From: Aureispira sp. CCB-QB1
GTDB lineage: Bacteria; Bacteroidota; Bacteroidia; Chitinophagales; Saprospiraceae
Assembly (NCBI RefSeq): GCF_000724545.1
Contig: NZ_JHBV01000031.1
Coordinates: forward strand, 206,383-270,382
DNA length: 64,000 nt
Direction: 5' to 3'
The notes under the pieces were generated by a model. The model did not search any database. It had not been told where the DNA came from and saw nothing but the letters and a program-made list of their open reading frames with translations. This document shows positions 53,194 to 62,223 of the stretch, one piece after another. Position 1 is the stretch's first letter. The number at the start of each line of letters is the position of its first letter. The translations under genes and the position numbers were made by a program.

Positions 53194-56025
53194 ATGAAAA
53201 GTCTATTTCTATTCTTTGGTAGTATCAGCCTCACCATCATTCTATTGGCAGGATGTGCTAAGCAGAATTTAGCTACCAAACCTTATCATAATTTAACTGG
53301 TCGGTATAATGCCTATTATAATGCCAACTTACGTGTTGAAGAGAGTTTTAGTACGCTAAATAGCCAACATAAGGATAATTACAATAAATTATTAGAGATG
53401 TATCCTTATGCTGCTGTCACAGATGTTAATGCAGTAAAACAACCATTGGATGAGGCGATTACAAAATGTGCTCGAAATATTAAGTTGCATGAAATTGGTA
53501 ATTGGACAGATGATAGCTACCATTTGATGGGGCAGGCAGAGTTTTTACAAAAAGAATATGAACGAGCTGCCAATACCTTCAAATATGTTGTAGACAAATA
53601 TCATCCAGAAAATGTAGAAAGAGAATTAGAGAAACTCAAAAAGAAAAAAAAGAAGAAAAAACGTAGAGGAAAAAAGCGCAAGAAACGCAAGAAAAAGAAA
53701 CGCAAAAAGAAAAAAAGTACAAAAGGCAAGAAAAAGCCTAACGGTAACTCTGATGATGAGGAAGAAGAAAAACCAATCAAATATGGTTTGAAACACCGCC
53801 CTGTACGTTATCAATCAATGCTTTGGTTAGCGAAAACTTATATTGAGCTAGGACAATATGATGATGCAGGGTTCTATTTGCGTCAATTAGAGAACGATAA
53901 AAAAGTTCCTAAAAAATTGCGCTCAGAAGTTCACGCTGTAAGTGCTTATAATTGGATTGTTCAAAAAGAGTATGTAAAAGCAATTGAACCCTTGGAAGCT
54001 GCTGTTAAGGGAACCAAAAAGAAGACCATCAAAAATCGTTATGTATATATCTTGGGGCAGTTGTATCAAATGCAAAATAACAACCAACTGGCGATGGAAA
54101 ATTTCCATAAAATATTGCGTTTACGCCCTAGTTATGAAATGGAGTTTAATGCTCGTTTGAATATGGCTATGAATGCTGCTTCTGCCTCTGGCAAAAAAGT
54201 AGTCGATCCAGAAATAGCCTTAAAACGTATGTTGCGTGATTCAAAGAATGAAGAATATAAAGATCAAATTTATTTTGCCCTTGCCAAGATTAAATTAAAA
54301 TCAGGGAATAAAGAAGAAGGAATTTTGGCATTACAACAGTCCTTAAATTACAGTGCTTCAAATACACAACGTGTTGAGGGAGCCTTGTTATTGGCAGAAC
54401 TATTTTATGAAAAAGATGATTTCGTGAAGTCTTATGCTTACTATGATACGACGATGCAAGCAATGGACAAAAGTGATGAACGCTATGCTTCAACCGAAAT
54501 GTACAAACGTAGGTTGGAAGGTGTTGCCAAATATGTTGCTATAAAAGAAGACAAGGATAGTATGTTGATTGTAGGGTCTTGGGAGCGAAAACAACAAGAG
54601 GCTTGGGCTGTAAAAGGAATGGAAATGGAGGAGTTAAATTCTCAGTTCACTTCTAAAAGTCAAGTAGCCGCTCCTGCTTCTGGTGCTAAAGGATTTAGAA
54701 ACCGAGAAGGAAGAAGTATGGCTGCTCAACCGATGGATGGTGAGAGACCATTGCCTAGACGCAATAATACACGTTCGGTAGCTGGAAAAATTACAATTTC
54801 AGATATAGAAATGCAAAAGTCTAAATTTCCATTATACAACGCTTCTCTAAGAAAAAAAGGAGAAAGAGAGTTTGAAAAACGTTGGAATGATCGGGCATGG
54901 GTAGACAACTGGAGACGTTCTGATAGAGAAGAGGATGTCAATACAGATGCGGATGATATCGCTACTGTTGAGCCTAAAACACAAGCTGAAATTGATGCTT
55001 ATCTAAAAAAGAAGGGGGTTCCTAATAATGATCAAGAAGTTGCATCAACCAAAGCAAAAATTGGAGAAGCTGTGTACAAAGCAGCAGAACACTACCGAGA
55101 AGATCTTGGACGAACAGATAAAGCTTTGGAGTTGATACAAGAACTTGTCGCTAAATACCCTGACAATGCTTATACGGTAGAAGGGATGTTCTTGGCTTAT
55201 AATATTTATTCTGAAAAAAATAACACGAGCAAGGCTAATTATTACAAAAATGAAATCTTGAAAAAGTATCCTGATTCGAATATTGCCAAGGTGTTGAGTG
55301 ATCCAGAATTTGCAAATTCTGAACGATTAAAGTATGAAAAAATAAACAAATACTACGACGATACCTATGCTATGATTCAGGATGGCGAAACGGAAAAGGC
55401 ATTAGGACGTGTGCGTGCTATCCCTACAGAGTTTGGCAATAATTATGAAATGAAAGCTCGTTTTGCAATTCTAGAAGCTATGTGTGTGGGAGGCATGAAA
55501 GGGGAAAAAGATTATATTAAAGCGCTTCGAGTAATTGTGACTAGTTTTCCTGATACCAAAGAGGAAAAGCAGGCTAAAGAAATGATTGCTATCTTGACAG
55601 GTGGTAAGGGAAGAAAAGGAGGGAATGCTATTAACAATAATAGTGCGACAGATGGAAAAAGCCCATACAAAGTAAACAAAAACATAAAGCACTTTATTTT
55701 GATTGTATTTAATGATAAAAAAACAAAAGTGAATCAATTCCGAGCACCTTTGACAGAATATAATAATAAGTTTCACCTCAACAAAAAACTACAAGTTTCT
55801 TCTATCTTAGTAGATGGAAGTACGCCTTCGTTAATTGTTCGAGGGGCTTACCCTAATGCCGATGCAGCCATGAAATATGTTGTTGATGCTAGGTCTAATC
55901 CTGAATTTTTGCCCAAAGCCAAGGGATATACTATATATGCTATCTCTAGCGAAAACTATGGTATTGCTATGACCACACAAAAATTTCACTTGTATAGCTC
56001 CTTTTTTGAGCAGCATTACCGATAA
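53194..56025 (+). CDS. sprE: Type IX secretion/gliding lipoprotein SprE (PorW)
   Basis: SprE/PorW is a TPR lipoprotein required for type IX secretion and gliding, linking outer-membrane translocon parts to the periplasmic ring. I start at ATG 53194 rather than the upstream TTG 53158, since it directly opens the lipoprotein signal (LTIILLAGCAKQN, modified cysteine about residue 21). The mature start TKPYHNLTGRYNAYYN is the family hallmark, followed by TPR repeats. At 943 residues it is longer than Flavobacterium SprE. An unusual poly-Lys/Arg tract (about residues 149-181; 53638-53736) precedes an acidic run DDEEEE. Another helical repeat region and a SPOR-like C-terminal part follow. Confidence 0.88.
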   Translation: MKSLFLFFGSISLTIILLAGCAKQNLATKPYHNLTGRYNAYYNANLRVEESFSTLNSQHKDNYNKLLEMYPYAAVTDVNAVKQPLDEAITKCARNIKLHEIGNWTDDSYHLMGQAEFLQKEYERAANTFKYVVDKYHPENVERELEKLKKKKKKKKRRGKKRKKRKKKKRKKKKSTKGKKKPNGNSDDEEEEKPIKYGLKHRPVRYQSMLWLAKTYIELGQYDDAGFYLRQLENDKKVPKKLRSEVHAVSAYNWIVQKEYVKAIEPLEAAVKGTKKKTIKNRYVYILGQLYQMQNNNQLAMENFHKILRLRPSYEMEFNARLNMAMNAASASGKKVVDPEIALKRMLRDSKNEEYKDQIYFALAKIKLKSGNKEEGILALQQSLNYSASNTQRVEGALLLAELFYEKDDFVKSYAYYDTTMQAMDKSDERYASTEMYKRRLEGVAKYVAIKEDKDSMLIVGSWERKQQEAWAVKGMEMEELNSQFTSKSQVAAPASGAKGFRNREGRSMAAQPMDGERPLPRRNNTRSVAGKITISDIEMQKSKFPLYNASLRKKGEREFEKRWNDRAWVDNWRRSDREEDVNTDADDIATVEPKTQAEIDAYLKKKGVPNNDQEVASTKAKIGEAVYKAAEHYREDLGRTDKALELIQELVAKYPDNAYTVEGMFLAYNIYSEKNNTSKANYYKNEILKKYPDSNIAKVLSDPEFANSERLKYEKINKYYDDTYAMIQDGETEKALGRVRAIPTEFGNNYEMKARFAILEAMCVGGMKGEKDYIKALRVIVTSFPDTKEEKQAKEMIAILTGGKGRKGGNAINNNSATDGKSPYKVNKNIKHFILIVFNDKKTKVNQFRAPLTEYNNKFHLNKKLQVSSILVDGSTPSLIVRGAYPNADAAMKYVVDARSNPEFLPKAKGYTIYAISSENYGIAMTTQKFHLYSSFFEQHYR

Positions 56026-56051
56026 ATAATAGATTCAACCTATTGATAAAA

Positions 56052-56090
56052 TTGGCATTTCTTCTAGAAAGAGATGCCAATTCTTTTTTT
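56052..56090 (+). terminator. Intrinsic terminator after sprE
   Basis: TTGGCATTTCTT (56052-56063) pairs with AAGAGATGCCAA (56069-56080) through one G-U pair, followed by TTCTTTTTTT. The T run continues into TATCTTTG (56090-56097), a -7-like box for the next gene. Confidence 0.8.
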
Positions 56091-56097
56091 ATCTTTG
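56090..56097 (+). promoter_or_regulatory. Possible -7 box downstream of sprE terminator
   Basis: TATCTTTG fits TAnnTTTG. The start would be near 56102, giving a leader of about 300 nt for the PBP1A gene. No TTG lies at the usual distance, so the call is weak. Confidence 0.3.
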
Positions 56098-56400
56098 TAG
56101 GAATAATTATTTAGTGGACAGCGCCTTTAGCTAGTAAAGGTTATTTAATGAAGTTTTGTATAGGCAATGTAAAATGACCGTTAACGGAGAGTACTTTGTA
56201 AGGACTGTAAAATTGATCATCAAAAGTTTAATACAAAACATAGTAAAGGTGTCAGTCGTTGGTTATAATCTTGATAAAATTTTGACAAATAATCATTTAA
56301 CCGTCTACTAATTTTTTGTTGTTGAAGAAAAGATATCAGTCACTAGAAATTTGTACTCTTTTTTGATTTATTGAAAAGAGCCACCAAAAAATAATCTGTT

Positions 56401-59085
56401 ATGCCTAAATATATAGAGGATGCACAAGAGTCATCCAGCTCTAATGGAGCTCAGTTGGATGGTAGAGAAGATAGAGTTGCGAAGTATAAGCGTTTTATCA
56501 AATGGATGTGGCGTTTGTATGCCTTAGGAATTTTTATCGCTATTGGAATTTTTGTCATGCTTTCTTTTGATTTACCTTCTTTCGAGGAGTTGGAAAATCC
56601 AAGGAGTAGGATTGCTTCTAATATTTATTCTTCTGATAATGTGGTTCTTGGTAAATACTATATTGAAAACCGTACTCCTGTAGAATACGATAGTTTGTCG
56701 CCGCATTTGATTAATGCATTGATTGCTACAGAAGATGCCCGTTATTTAGAGCACTCGGGTATTGATGCTGAAGCATTGGCGCGTGTATTTGTAAAAACAT
56801 TGATTCTACAACAGCGTAATGCAGGGGGAGGAAGTACAATTTCTCAACAACTTGCTAAGCTACTGGTAGGGCGCCCCAATACCAAGAACAAAGGATTTGT
56901 CAAACGCTCTTGGTTGTTGGTCTCTACCAAATTAAAAGAATGGTTGACGGCCGTTCGTTTGGAACGTTCTTATACCAAACAGGAAATTATAGCGCTTTAT
57001 TTTAATGAGTTTGATTTCTTATATGGTGCTAATGGAATTAAATCGGCTTCAGAGATTTATTACGATAAACATCCGCGCGATTTAACGATTACAGAGGCGG
57101 CTATGTTGGTGAGAATGTTAAAAAACCCATCGTTATACAATCCAAGAAAATATCCAGAAAGAGCTACAAAAGGCCGAGAGCAAGTTTTAAAAAATATGCA
57201 AATCAAAGGGCATATTACAGAAGCTCGATATCACGAATTGCGCAAGCAACCAGTGGATATGTCCAAATTTCAGGTTAAAGATCACAACGATGGTATCGCA
57301 ACCTACTTTAGAATGTACTTGAGAGATCATTTGAAAGGATTATTGGTGCAATTAGCCAAGGATAACCCTCAGTTTCAAAAACCAGATGGAACACCCTACG
57401 ATATTTACAGAGATGGTCTTAAAATTTATACAACGATTGATTCTAGGGTTCAGGTGCATGCCGAAAAAGCAGTGAGAGACCATTTAAAAGAACATCAGAA
57501 ACATTTGTTCGAAGCTTGGTCAGATTGGAATCATCCTGATCCAAAAATTAGCTCTAAAATTAAGAATCCTTGGACACGCAAGACCTCTCAAAATACAGAT
57601 GCAGAAATGGAATTGCGTCGATTGAGCCTAGCAAAGCAAGTTTGGAATACCGATCGTTACCAAAGAGTCCGAGAAAAATTAATGCCGACAGCTGTTCGTA
57701 GAAAATTAAGAGATATTGATATTGATCGATTGTTTCAAATTGTAGAATACGAGAAAAACCCAAAGCAAAAAAATCGCTATTCTCCGAAAGTAGATGGAAA
57801 AGCTTTGTTGAAAAAATGGGAAGAAACAGGATTTATTACAGAAGATCAAGCTCAAACGTATAGAGAAGTGTTGTCTACCAAAGCTATTGACTCTCTACAG
57901 AAGCAGCATAAAGCGATCATGGATTACATGAAAAAGCCTGTTCAAATGCTGGTTTTTGCTTACAACAAAAAAGGAGAAAAAGATACTTTGATGAGTCCTT
58001 TCGATTCTATCCGTTATCATAGAATGCACCTTCAGACTGGAATGATTGCCGTAGAACCTGTCTCTGGTGCTGTTCGTGCTTGGGTTGGTGGAATTAGCCA
58101 CAAATACTTTCAATTTGACCATGTGAACAAAGAACAAGCTGCTCGTCAAGTAGGATCGACGATCAAGCCTTTTCTATATGCTTTGACGGTAGATTTAAAA
58201 GGCTATTCTCCTTGCTTTAAAGTATGGGATCAACCAACGACAATTTCGAAAGGAGAGGGGCAGTTTGGGTTATTGACAGATTGGACACCCAAGAATGCTG
58301 GAGGTTATAGTGGCGATGAAATTACTTTGACGGAAGCATTGAATCGCTCTTTAAACTCCGTTTCTGCTTATTTAATGAAGGAGCTAAAGGGACCCGAACC
58401 ATTCCGAAATTTCTTAGCTGATGTCGGAATTGATACCTCTGATGGGCGTGTGCCTGCCTCAGCTGCTATTTGTTTGGGAACGCCTAATTTGTCGCCTTTT
58501 GAAATGGCAGGAGGCTATACTATTTTTGCTAATAAAGGAACATATACAGAGCCTATTTTTATTGATCGAATCGAAGATAAAAATGGTAACTTGATCTACT
58601 CCGCAGGACAAGATCAGCGTTCGGAATCTATTTTGTCTGAACAAGGGGCATATGTAATGAATGAAATGTTACAAAAGATCCAAAGTGGACGTTTGAGAGG
58701 GGTGAAATCTTCTTATGGTGGAAAAACGGGAACAACTAACTTCCAAGCAGATGGGTGGTTTTTGGGAATTACTCCTGATTTAGTAGTTGGAACATGGGTT
58801 GGTTGTGACGATCGGTTCATCCGATTTAGAAGCCTAAGATATGGACAAGGTGCCAAAATGGCTCGACCAATTTTCCAAAATATCTTGCTAAACATGGAAG
58901 CAGATACTTCTTTGCGTGCGGATAAGGTTTATGATTATAAATCTCGTTTTCCTATTCCTGAGATCATTGAGCGAGAAATGGATTGTTTGAAATACAATCA
59001 GTTTGCAGATGGTAGTAATGGCGAGCCTGATAAAGCAAGTGATGCTACCAATACCGATATTTATGGTATAGACGAAGATTATTGA
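56401..59085 (+). CDS. Class A penicillin-binding protein (PBP1A-like)
   Basis: A bifunctional peptidoglycan synthase with glycosyltransferase and transpeptidase activities. The 894-residue protein has a cytoplasmic start, one membrane helix (about residues 39-56), a GT51 domain with ALIATEDARYLEHSGID (catalytic Glu111) and GGGSTISQQLAK, then a large linker, and a transpeptidase domain with SxxK at GSTIKPF (Ser586), SxN in NRSLNSVSAY and KTGTT (Lys775). The linker between about residues 340 and 540 is long. The gene lies between sprE and gldN but is not a known secretion component. Confidence 0.96.
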   Translation: MPKYIEDAQESSSSNGAQLDGREDRVAKYKRFIKWMWRLYALGIFIAIGIFVMLSFDLPSFEELENPRSRIASNIYSSDNVVLGKYYIENRTPVEYDSLSPHLINALIATEDARYLEHSGIDAEALARVFVKTLILQQRNAGGGSTISQQLAKLLVGRPNTKNKGFVKRSWLLVSTKLKEWLTAVRLERSYTKQEIIALYFNEFDFLYGANGIKSASEIYYDKHPRDLTITEAAMLVRMLKNPSLYNPRKYPERATKGREQVLKNMQIKGHITEARYHELRKQPVDMSKFQVKDHNDGIATYFRMYLRDHLKGLLVQLAKDNPQFQKPDGTPYDIYRDGLKIYTTIDSRVQVHAEKAVRDHLKEHQKHLFEAWSDWNHPDPKISSKIKNPWTRKTSQNTDAEMELRRLSLAKQVWNTDRYQRVREKLMPTAVRRKLRDIDIDRLFQIVEYEKNPKQKNRYSPKVDGKALLKKWEETGFITEDQAQTYREVLSTKAIDSLQKQHKAIMDYMKKPVQMLVFAYNKKGEKDTLMSPFDSIRYHRMHLQTGMIAVEPVSGAVRAWVGGISHKYFQFDHVNKEQAARQVGSTIKPFLYALTVDLKGYSPCFKVWDQPTTISKGEGQFGLLTDWTPKNAGGYSGDEITLTEALNRSLNSVSAYLMKELKGPEPFRNFLADVGIDTSDGRVPASAAICLGTPNLSPFEMAGGYTIFANKGTYTEPIFIDRIEDKNGNLIYSAGQDQRSESILSEQGAYVMNEMLQKIQSGRLRGVKSSYGGKTGTTNFQADGWFLGITPDLVVGTWVGCDDRFIRFRSLRYGQGAKMARPIFQNILLNMEADTSLRADKVYDYKSRFPIPEIIEREMDCLKYNQFADGSNGEPDKASDATNTDIYGIDEDY

Positions 59086-59543
59086 TGCAAAATATTCTGA
59101 AGGGAAGTTACTGTAAAGTAAAATAATGCCATTCAATCTATAAAGAAGTCGATAGCGAACAGAGGTTTGTTGTCGACTTTTTTTGTCTGCTGAGCTAGCT
59201 AAGCGAACTTATGAAACGAAGCTCTTAAAATGAGTATTATCTAGTAGTAGTGCAACTAACTAAAAGCAAAGCGCTCACGCAGTAAATCGTATGTAGCAAC
59301 AAAGAGGGATAACAGTTAATGAACTGTTATTTTTTTTTGTGAATTATAATAAATTGAAAAATAAGGGCGTTTCAAGAAGAAATAAACACCTAAAAGGTGT
59401 GATTGCTGTAATTTTTAAATGGATGCTTATTCGTACATTTTTACACTAGAAAACTATTGGGGATTATCCACTACAATTGCCTAAAACAAAAGTATGTTTT
59501 ATCCCCAACCAATATTTCAATTCAAGAATAAAAGCTGTATAAA
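59086..59543. other. Intergenic region, 458 bp, with terminator and repeat-like words
   Basis: After the terminator at 59146-59186 there is about 120 bp of less AT-rich sequence (59190-59310) with words such as GCGCTCACG and GTAGCAAC, similar in style to the repeats at 4850 and 27828 but not alignable over length. A weak signal sits before gldN, without a consensus promoter. Confidence 0.35.
59146..59186 (+). terminator. Intrinsic terminator after the PBP1A gene
   Basis: AAGTCGA (59146-59152) pairs with TCGACTT (59173-59179), extended by weaker inner pairs, and is followed by seven T. Confidence 0.75.
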
Positions 59544-60434
59544 ATGAACGCAAGCACAAAAATAACAGGAATTATTGCAACCAGTTTATTGGTATTTATA
59601 GGTACTCTAAATGCTCAAAATACTTATATGACAGAAGCAGGGGTACGTGTAGTATCTAATGAGAAGGATGGTAACAACTGTAAAAAGCCTAGAGATGGCT
59701 TTTACGATCGTTATTTACACAAAGAAAAAATGCCTTTACCCTATGATTATATTCATGAGAAAGATGTATTTTGGGAAAAACGAATTTGGAGAGAAGTTGA
59801 TACAAGAGAAAAAATGAATCATGTTTTTGTGAGTCCTCATGGTCCTTTAATTACGACCATTATGGATGCGGCAAAGGAAGGTGATATTACACTTTATAAT
59901 ACATGGGATGATCGGTTTTCGCAAGCATTGACTCAAGAAGAAATCCAAGGTTTAATGTCTTCTAGTGATACAGTGAGTATTTATGATCCAGAGACGTTTA
60001 GAGATAGTATCATAGTGGTTAACAACGAAATGAACTGGGAGGATATTAAAAAGTATCGTATCAAAGAAGTTTGGTATTTTGACGAAGAAACATCTACATT
60101 AGGCGTTCGAATATTGGGAATTGCTCCAATTATAAATCGTTATGATGATGATGGTAATTTGTTAAATTCGGGACCTATGTTTTGGGCTTATTATCCAGAA
60201 TTGCGCAATACTTTTGCAAAAACAGAAGCATTTAACTCAATGAATGATGGTGCTCGGTTGAGTTGGGATGATATTTTTGAAGCTCGGTTATTTTCTTCTT
60301 ATGTTATAAAAGAGAGTAATGTTCACGACAGAAGAATTCAAGATTATACCAAAAATGGTGTCAATGCATTGCTAGAATCGGAGCGGATTCAATCCGAAAT
60401 ATTTAATTTTGAACATGACCTTTGGTCTTATTAA
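59544..60434 (+). CDS. gldN: Gliding/type IX secretion protein GldN (PorN)
   Basis: GldN forms, with the lipoprotein GldK, the periplasmic ring of the type IX secretion system. The 296-residue product has a signal peptide (cleaved after GTLNAQ), the early motif CKKPRDGFYDRYLHKEK, KDVFWEKRIWREVDTREKMN, IKEVWYFDEETSTLGVRILG and the C-terminal WDDIFEARLFSSYVIKESN followed by ENFEHDLWSY-like ending (NFEHDLWSY). These match GldN. In most relatives gldN is last in gldKLMN; here gldK, gldL and gldM are not adjacent. A bidirectional terminator follows. Confidence 0.93.
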   Translation: MNASTKITGIIATSLLVFIGTLNAQNTYMTEAGVRVVSNEKDGNNCKKPRDGFYDRYLHKEKMPLPYDYIHEKDVFWEKRIWREVDTREKMNHVFVSPHGPLITTIMDAAKEGDITLYNTWDDRFSQALTQEEIQGLMSSSDTVSIYDPETFRDSIIVVNNEMNWEDIKKYRIKEVWYFDEETSTLGVRILGIAPIINRYDDDGNLLNSGPMFWAYYPELRNTFAKTEAFNSMNDGARLSWDDIFEARLFSSYVIKESNVHDRRIQDYTKNGVNALLESERIQSEIFNFEHDLWSY

Positions 60435-60443
60435 TATAGAAAA

Positions 60444-60480
60444 GAGCCAGTCCTCAAGAATAGGATTGGCTCGTAGTTTT
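60444..60480. terminator. Bidirectional intrinsic terminator after gldN
   Basis: GAGCCAGTCCT (60444-60454) pairs with AGGATTGGCTC (60462-60472) with a G-U pair, then GTAGTTTTTT. It lies between the convergent gldN and the lipoprotein gene. Confidence 0.85.
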
Positions 60481-60492
60481 TTAGCATAAGAA

Positions 60493-61116
60493 TTATTGAA
60501 TAATTGCATCAACAAGAGTTTCACCTTTGCCTGTAGAATTAAATACAACAGGGTAGATACCTGCTTTCATAACAATACTATTGCTATTGTAATACCCTAG
60601 CATTTGATTGGAGAAAGGAGTATCTTGTGTGATATACAAATGACCATTATAAAGAAACTCCGAATTTTGGTCAAACTCAAATAATAGTTTTTCTTGACCT
60701 GTTTGCTGATTAACTACGATAGACAGTCCCATCAAACGCAAACCAGCTTGATAATCTGCTTGAGATAAGTTATTGCTTCCATTATCTTCGCCATCAAAGA
60801 TGCCACCAATAATACACATGCCTGGGCAAGGACCACAGGGGTTGCTATAGGGGCAATTATCAAAAGTATGAGTTCCTGTATGTTCTTTGACCCATTTTTT
60901 GACTTTTTCCCACCACCCAGGAACACGACTATTGCTATGGAGACTAGTCAAAATTTCTTGAATTTCACCCTTGTCATAAATTTTTAAATCACCTGATTTG
61001 GGCTGTTCAATTCTCTCATTATTGGCAACCTGTTCTTTGACTAGATTTTCTTGTTCTTCATTACAGGCAACCAATGCCAAGAGCATAATAGAGAGCACTA
61101 ATACTAAATATTTCAT
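60493..61116 (-). CDS. Cys-motif lipoprotein, paralogue A
   Basis: A 207-residue exported lipoprotein (LLALVACNEE, modified cysteine about residue 18). I recognise no family, but it is clearly homologous to the next gene (61205-61822). Features: an acidic helical N-terminal part, a tryptophan-rich helix (PGWWEKVKKWVKEH), a cysteine cluster CPYSNPCGPCPGMC (C-x6-C-x2-C-x3-C), then LSQADYQAGLRL, a TGQEKLLFEF strand and a C-terminal domain ending AGIYPVVFNSTGKGETLVDA. It is convergent with gldN. Spacing to the paralogue is 88 bp; they may form one unit. Confidence 0.75.
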   Translation of the reverse strand: MKYLVLVLSIMLLALVACNEEQENLVKEQVANNERIEQPKSGDLKIYDKGEIQEILTSLHSNSRVPGWWEKVKKWVKEHTGTHTFDNCPYSNPCGPCPGMCIIGGIFDGEDNGSNNLSQADYQAGLRLMGLSIVVNQQTGQEKLLFEFDQNSEFLYNGHLYITQDTPFSNQMLGYYNSNSIVMKAGIYPVVFNSTGKGETLVDAIIQ

Positions 61117-61204
61117 TTTTTGATTAATTAGAGTAATCCTGCATTTATTTTAGGTAGCTTTAGGAATTCCCACCAGTATGTATAAAGAATTGTGGATGTA
61201 TTTT

Positions 61205-61822
61205 TTAGTTAATGTTTGCGTCAACAAGGGTTTGTCCCATGTTATTAGAGTTAAATACCAATGGATAAACACCAGCTTTAAGCTGAATGCTATTTCTGTT
61301 GTATAACTGTGTCATTTGGGGAGAAAAGAAAATGTCTTGAGGAATGATAAGTTCATTGTTGCTATTGATAAAGTCTGAACCTTGAGGAAATTCAAACAAT
61401 AATCTATCTTCTCCCGTTTGTTGGTTGTGCATCAACGTAAGTTTATAGAGCCGCAAACCAGCTTGATAGTCTGCTTGACTTAGCGTTGATGAGCCTCCAT
61501 TACTTGTTCCTCCAAAGTGATTTTTTCCATCACAAAAACCTGAGCAAGGACCGCAGCCTCCAGAACCACTACAGCCACCACTTTCGAATGGATCTTGGTC
61601 TCTGCCAAATTGATCTCTAATCCAGTCTACAACTGCCTCAACCCATTGGGGAAGCCGTTGAGTCGTTTGAAGTTCTGATAGCATAATTCTCATTTGTGCT
61701 GGACTATAGGTTTTTAGTTGCTCTTTTTCGAGCGTAGCAAAACGATTACTGAGATTATCGGATTGATCATCGCAACCGAATAGAAGGATTGCGGTCAATA
61801 AAAAGAAGATTAAATATTTCAT
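61205..61822 (-). CDS. Cys-motif lipoprotein, paralogue B
   Basis: A 205-residue exported lipoprotein (AILLFGCDDQS, modified cysteine about residue 17), upstream of its paralogue on the same strand. Shared features: a Trp-containing helix (PQWVEAVVDWIRDQF), the cluster CSGSGGCGPCSGFC, the identical dodecamer LSQADYQAGLRL, TGEDRLLFEF, and an ending AGVYPLVFNSNNMGQTLVDA. The N-terminal parts differ. The conserved C-terminal 100 residues look like one small beta domain. Function unknown; it lies between gldN and porV. Confidence 0.75.
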   Translation of the reverse strand: MKYLIFFLLTAILLFGCDDQSDNLSNRFATLEKEQLKTYSPAQMRIMLSELQTTQRLPQWVEAVVDWIRDQFGRDQDPFESGGCSGSGGCGPCSGFCDGKNHFGGTSNGGSSTLSQADYQAGLRLYKLTLMHNQQTGEDRLLFEFPQGSDFINSNNELIIPQDIFFSPQMTQLYNRNSIQLKAGVYPLVFNSNNMGQTLVDANIN

Positions 61823-62223
61823 GTTGTAAACAAATTAAGGTGATGTATAACTATTTGTATTGAGTACATAAAAATATAGAATACATTACACGTTGTTTTA
61901 TGAAATATTTATTTGAAGCGAATGGAGTAGTATTCGTTGGGTGTTAAGCTTTATTCGTTAAGAACGTTTTAGCAGCAGAGATGAAACATAGTCAAAAAAT
62001 AGTCTAGTTTTATTTGATTAGTAGTTAGTTACGCTGCTGCCTGTTTTGAAGGGAGATAAATAAAGGTGAACAATAAAAGGTGGTGAGTTATTGGCTATTT
62101 TTATGTGCAGTGTTTTTTAGCACTAATAGAAAGAGAGGGAAATAAAAAAAATCATCCCGAACTATTTCAGGATGATTTTTCTAAAATCAATACGTGATTT
62201 TATTTTTTTTGAACGATTACTTA
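61823..62223. other. Intergenic region, 401 bp
   Basis: Contains the porV terminator at 62147-62180. The remainder is AT-rich without a coding frame. I see no consensus promoter for the lipoprotein pair. Confidence 0.35.
62147..62183 (-). terminator. Intrinsic terminator after porV
   Basis: AAAATCATCC (62148-62157) pairs with GGATGATTTT (62170-62179), and the A run 62144-62150 supplies the T run on the minus strand. It is 44 bp past the porV stop codon. Confidence 0.8.
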
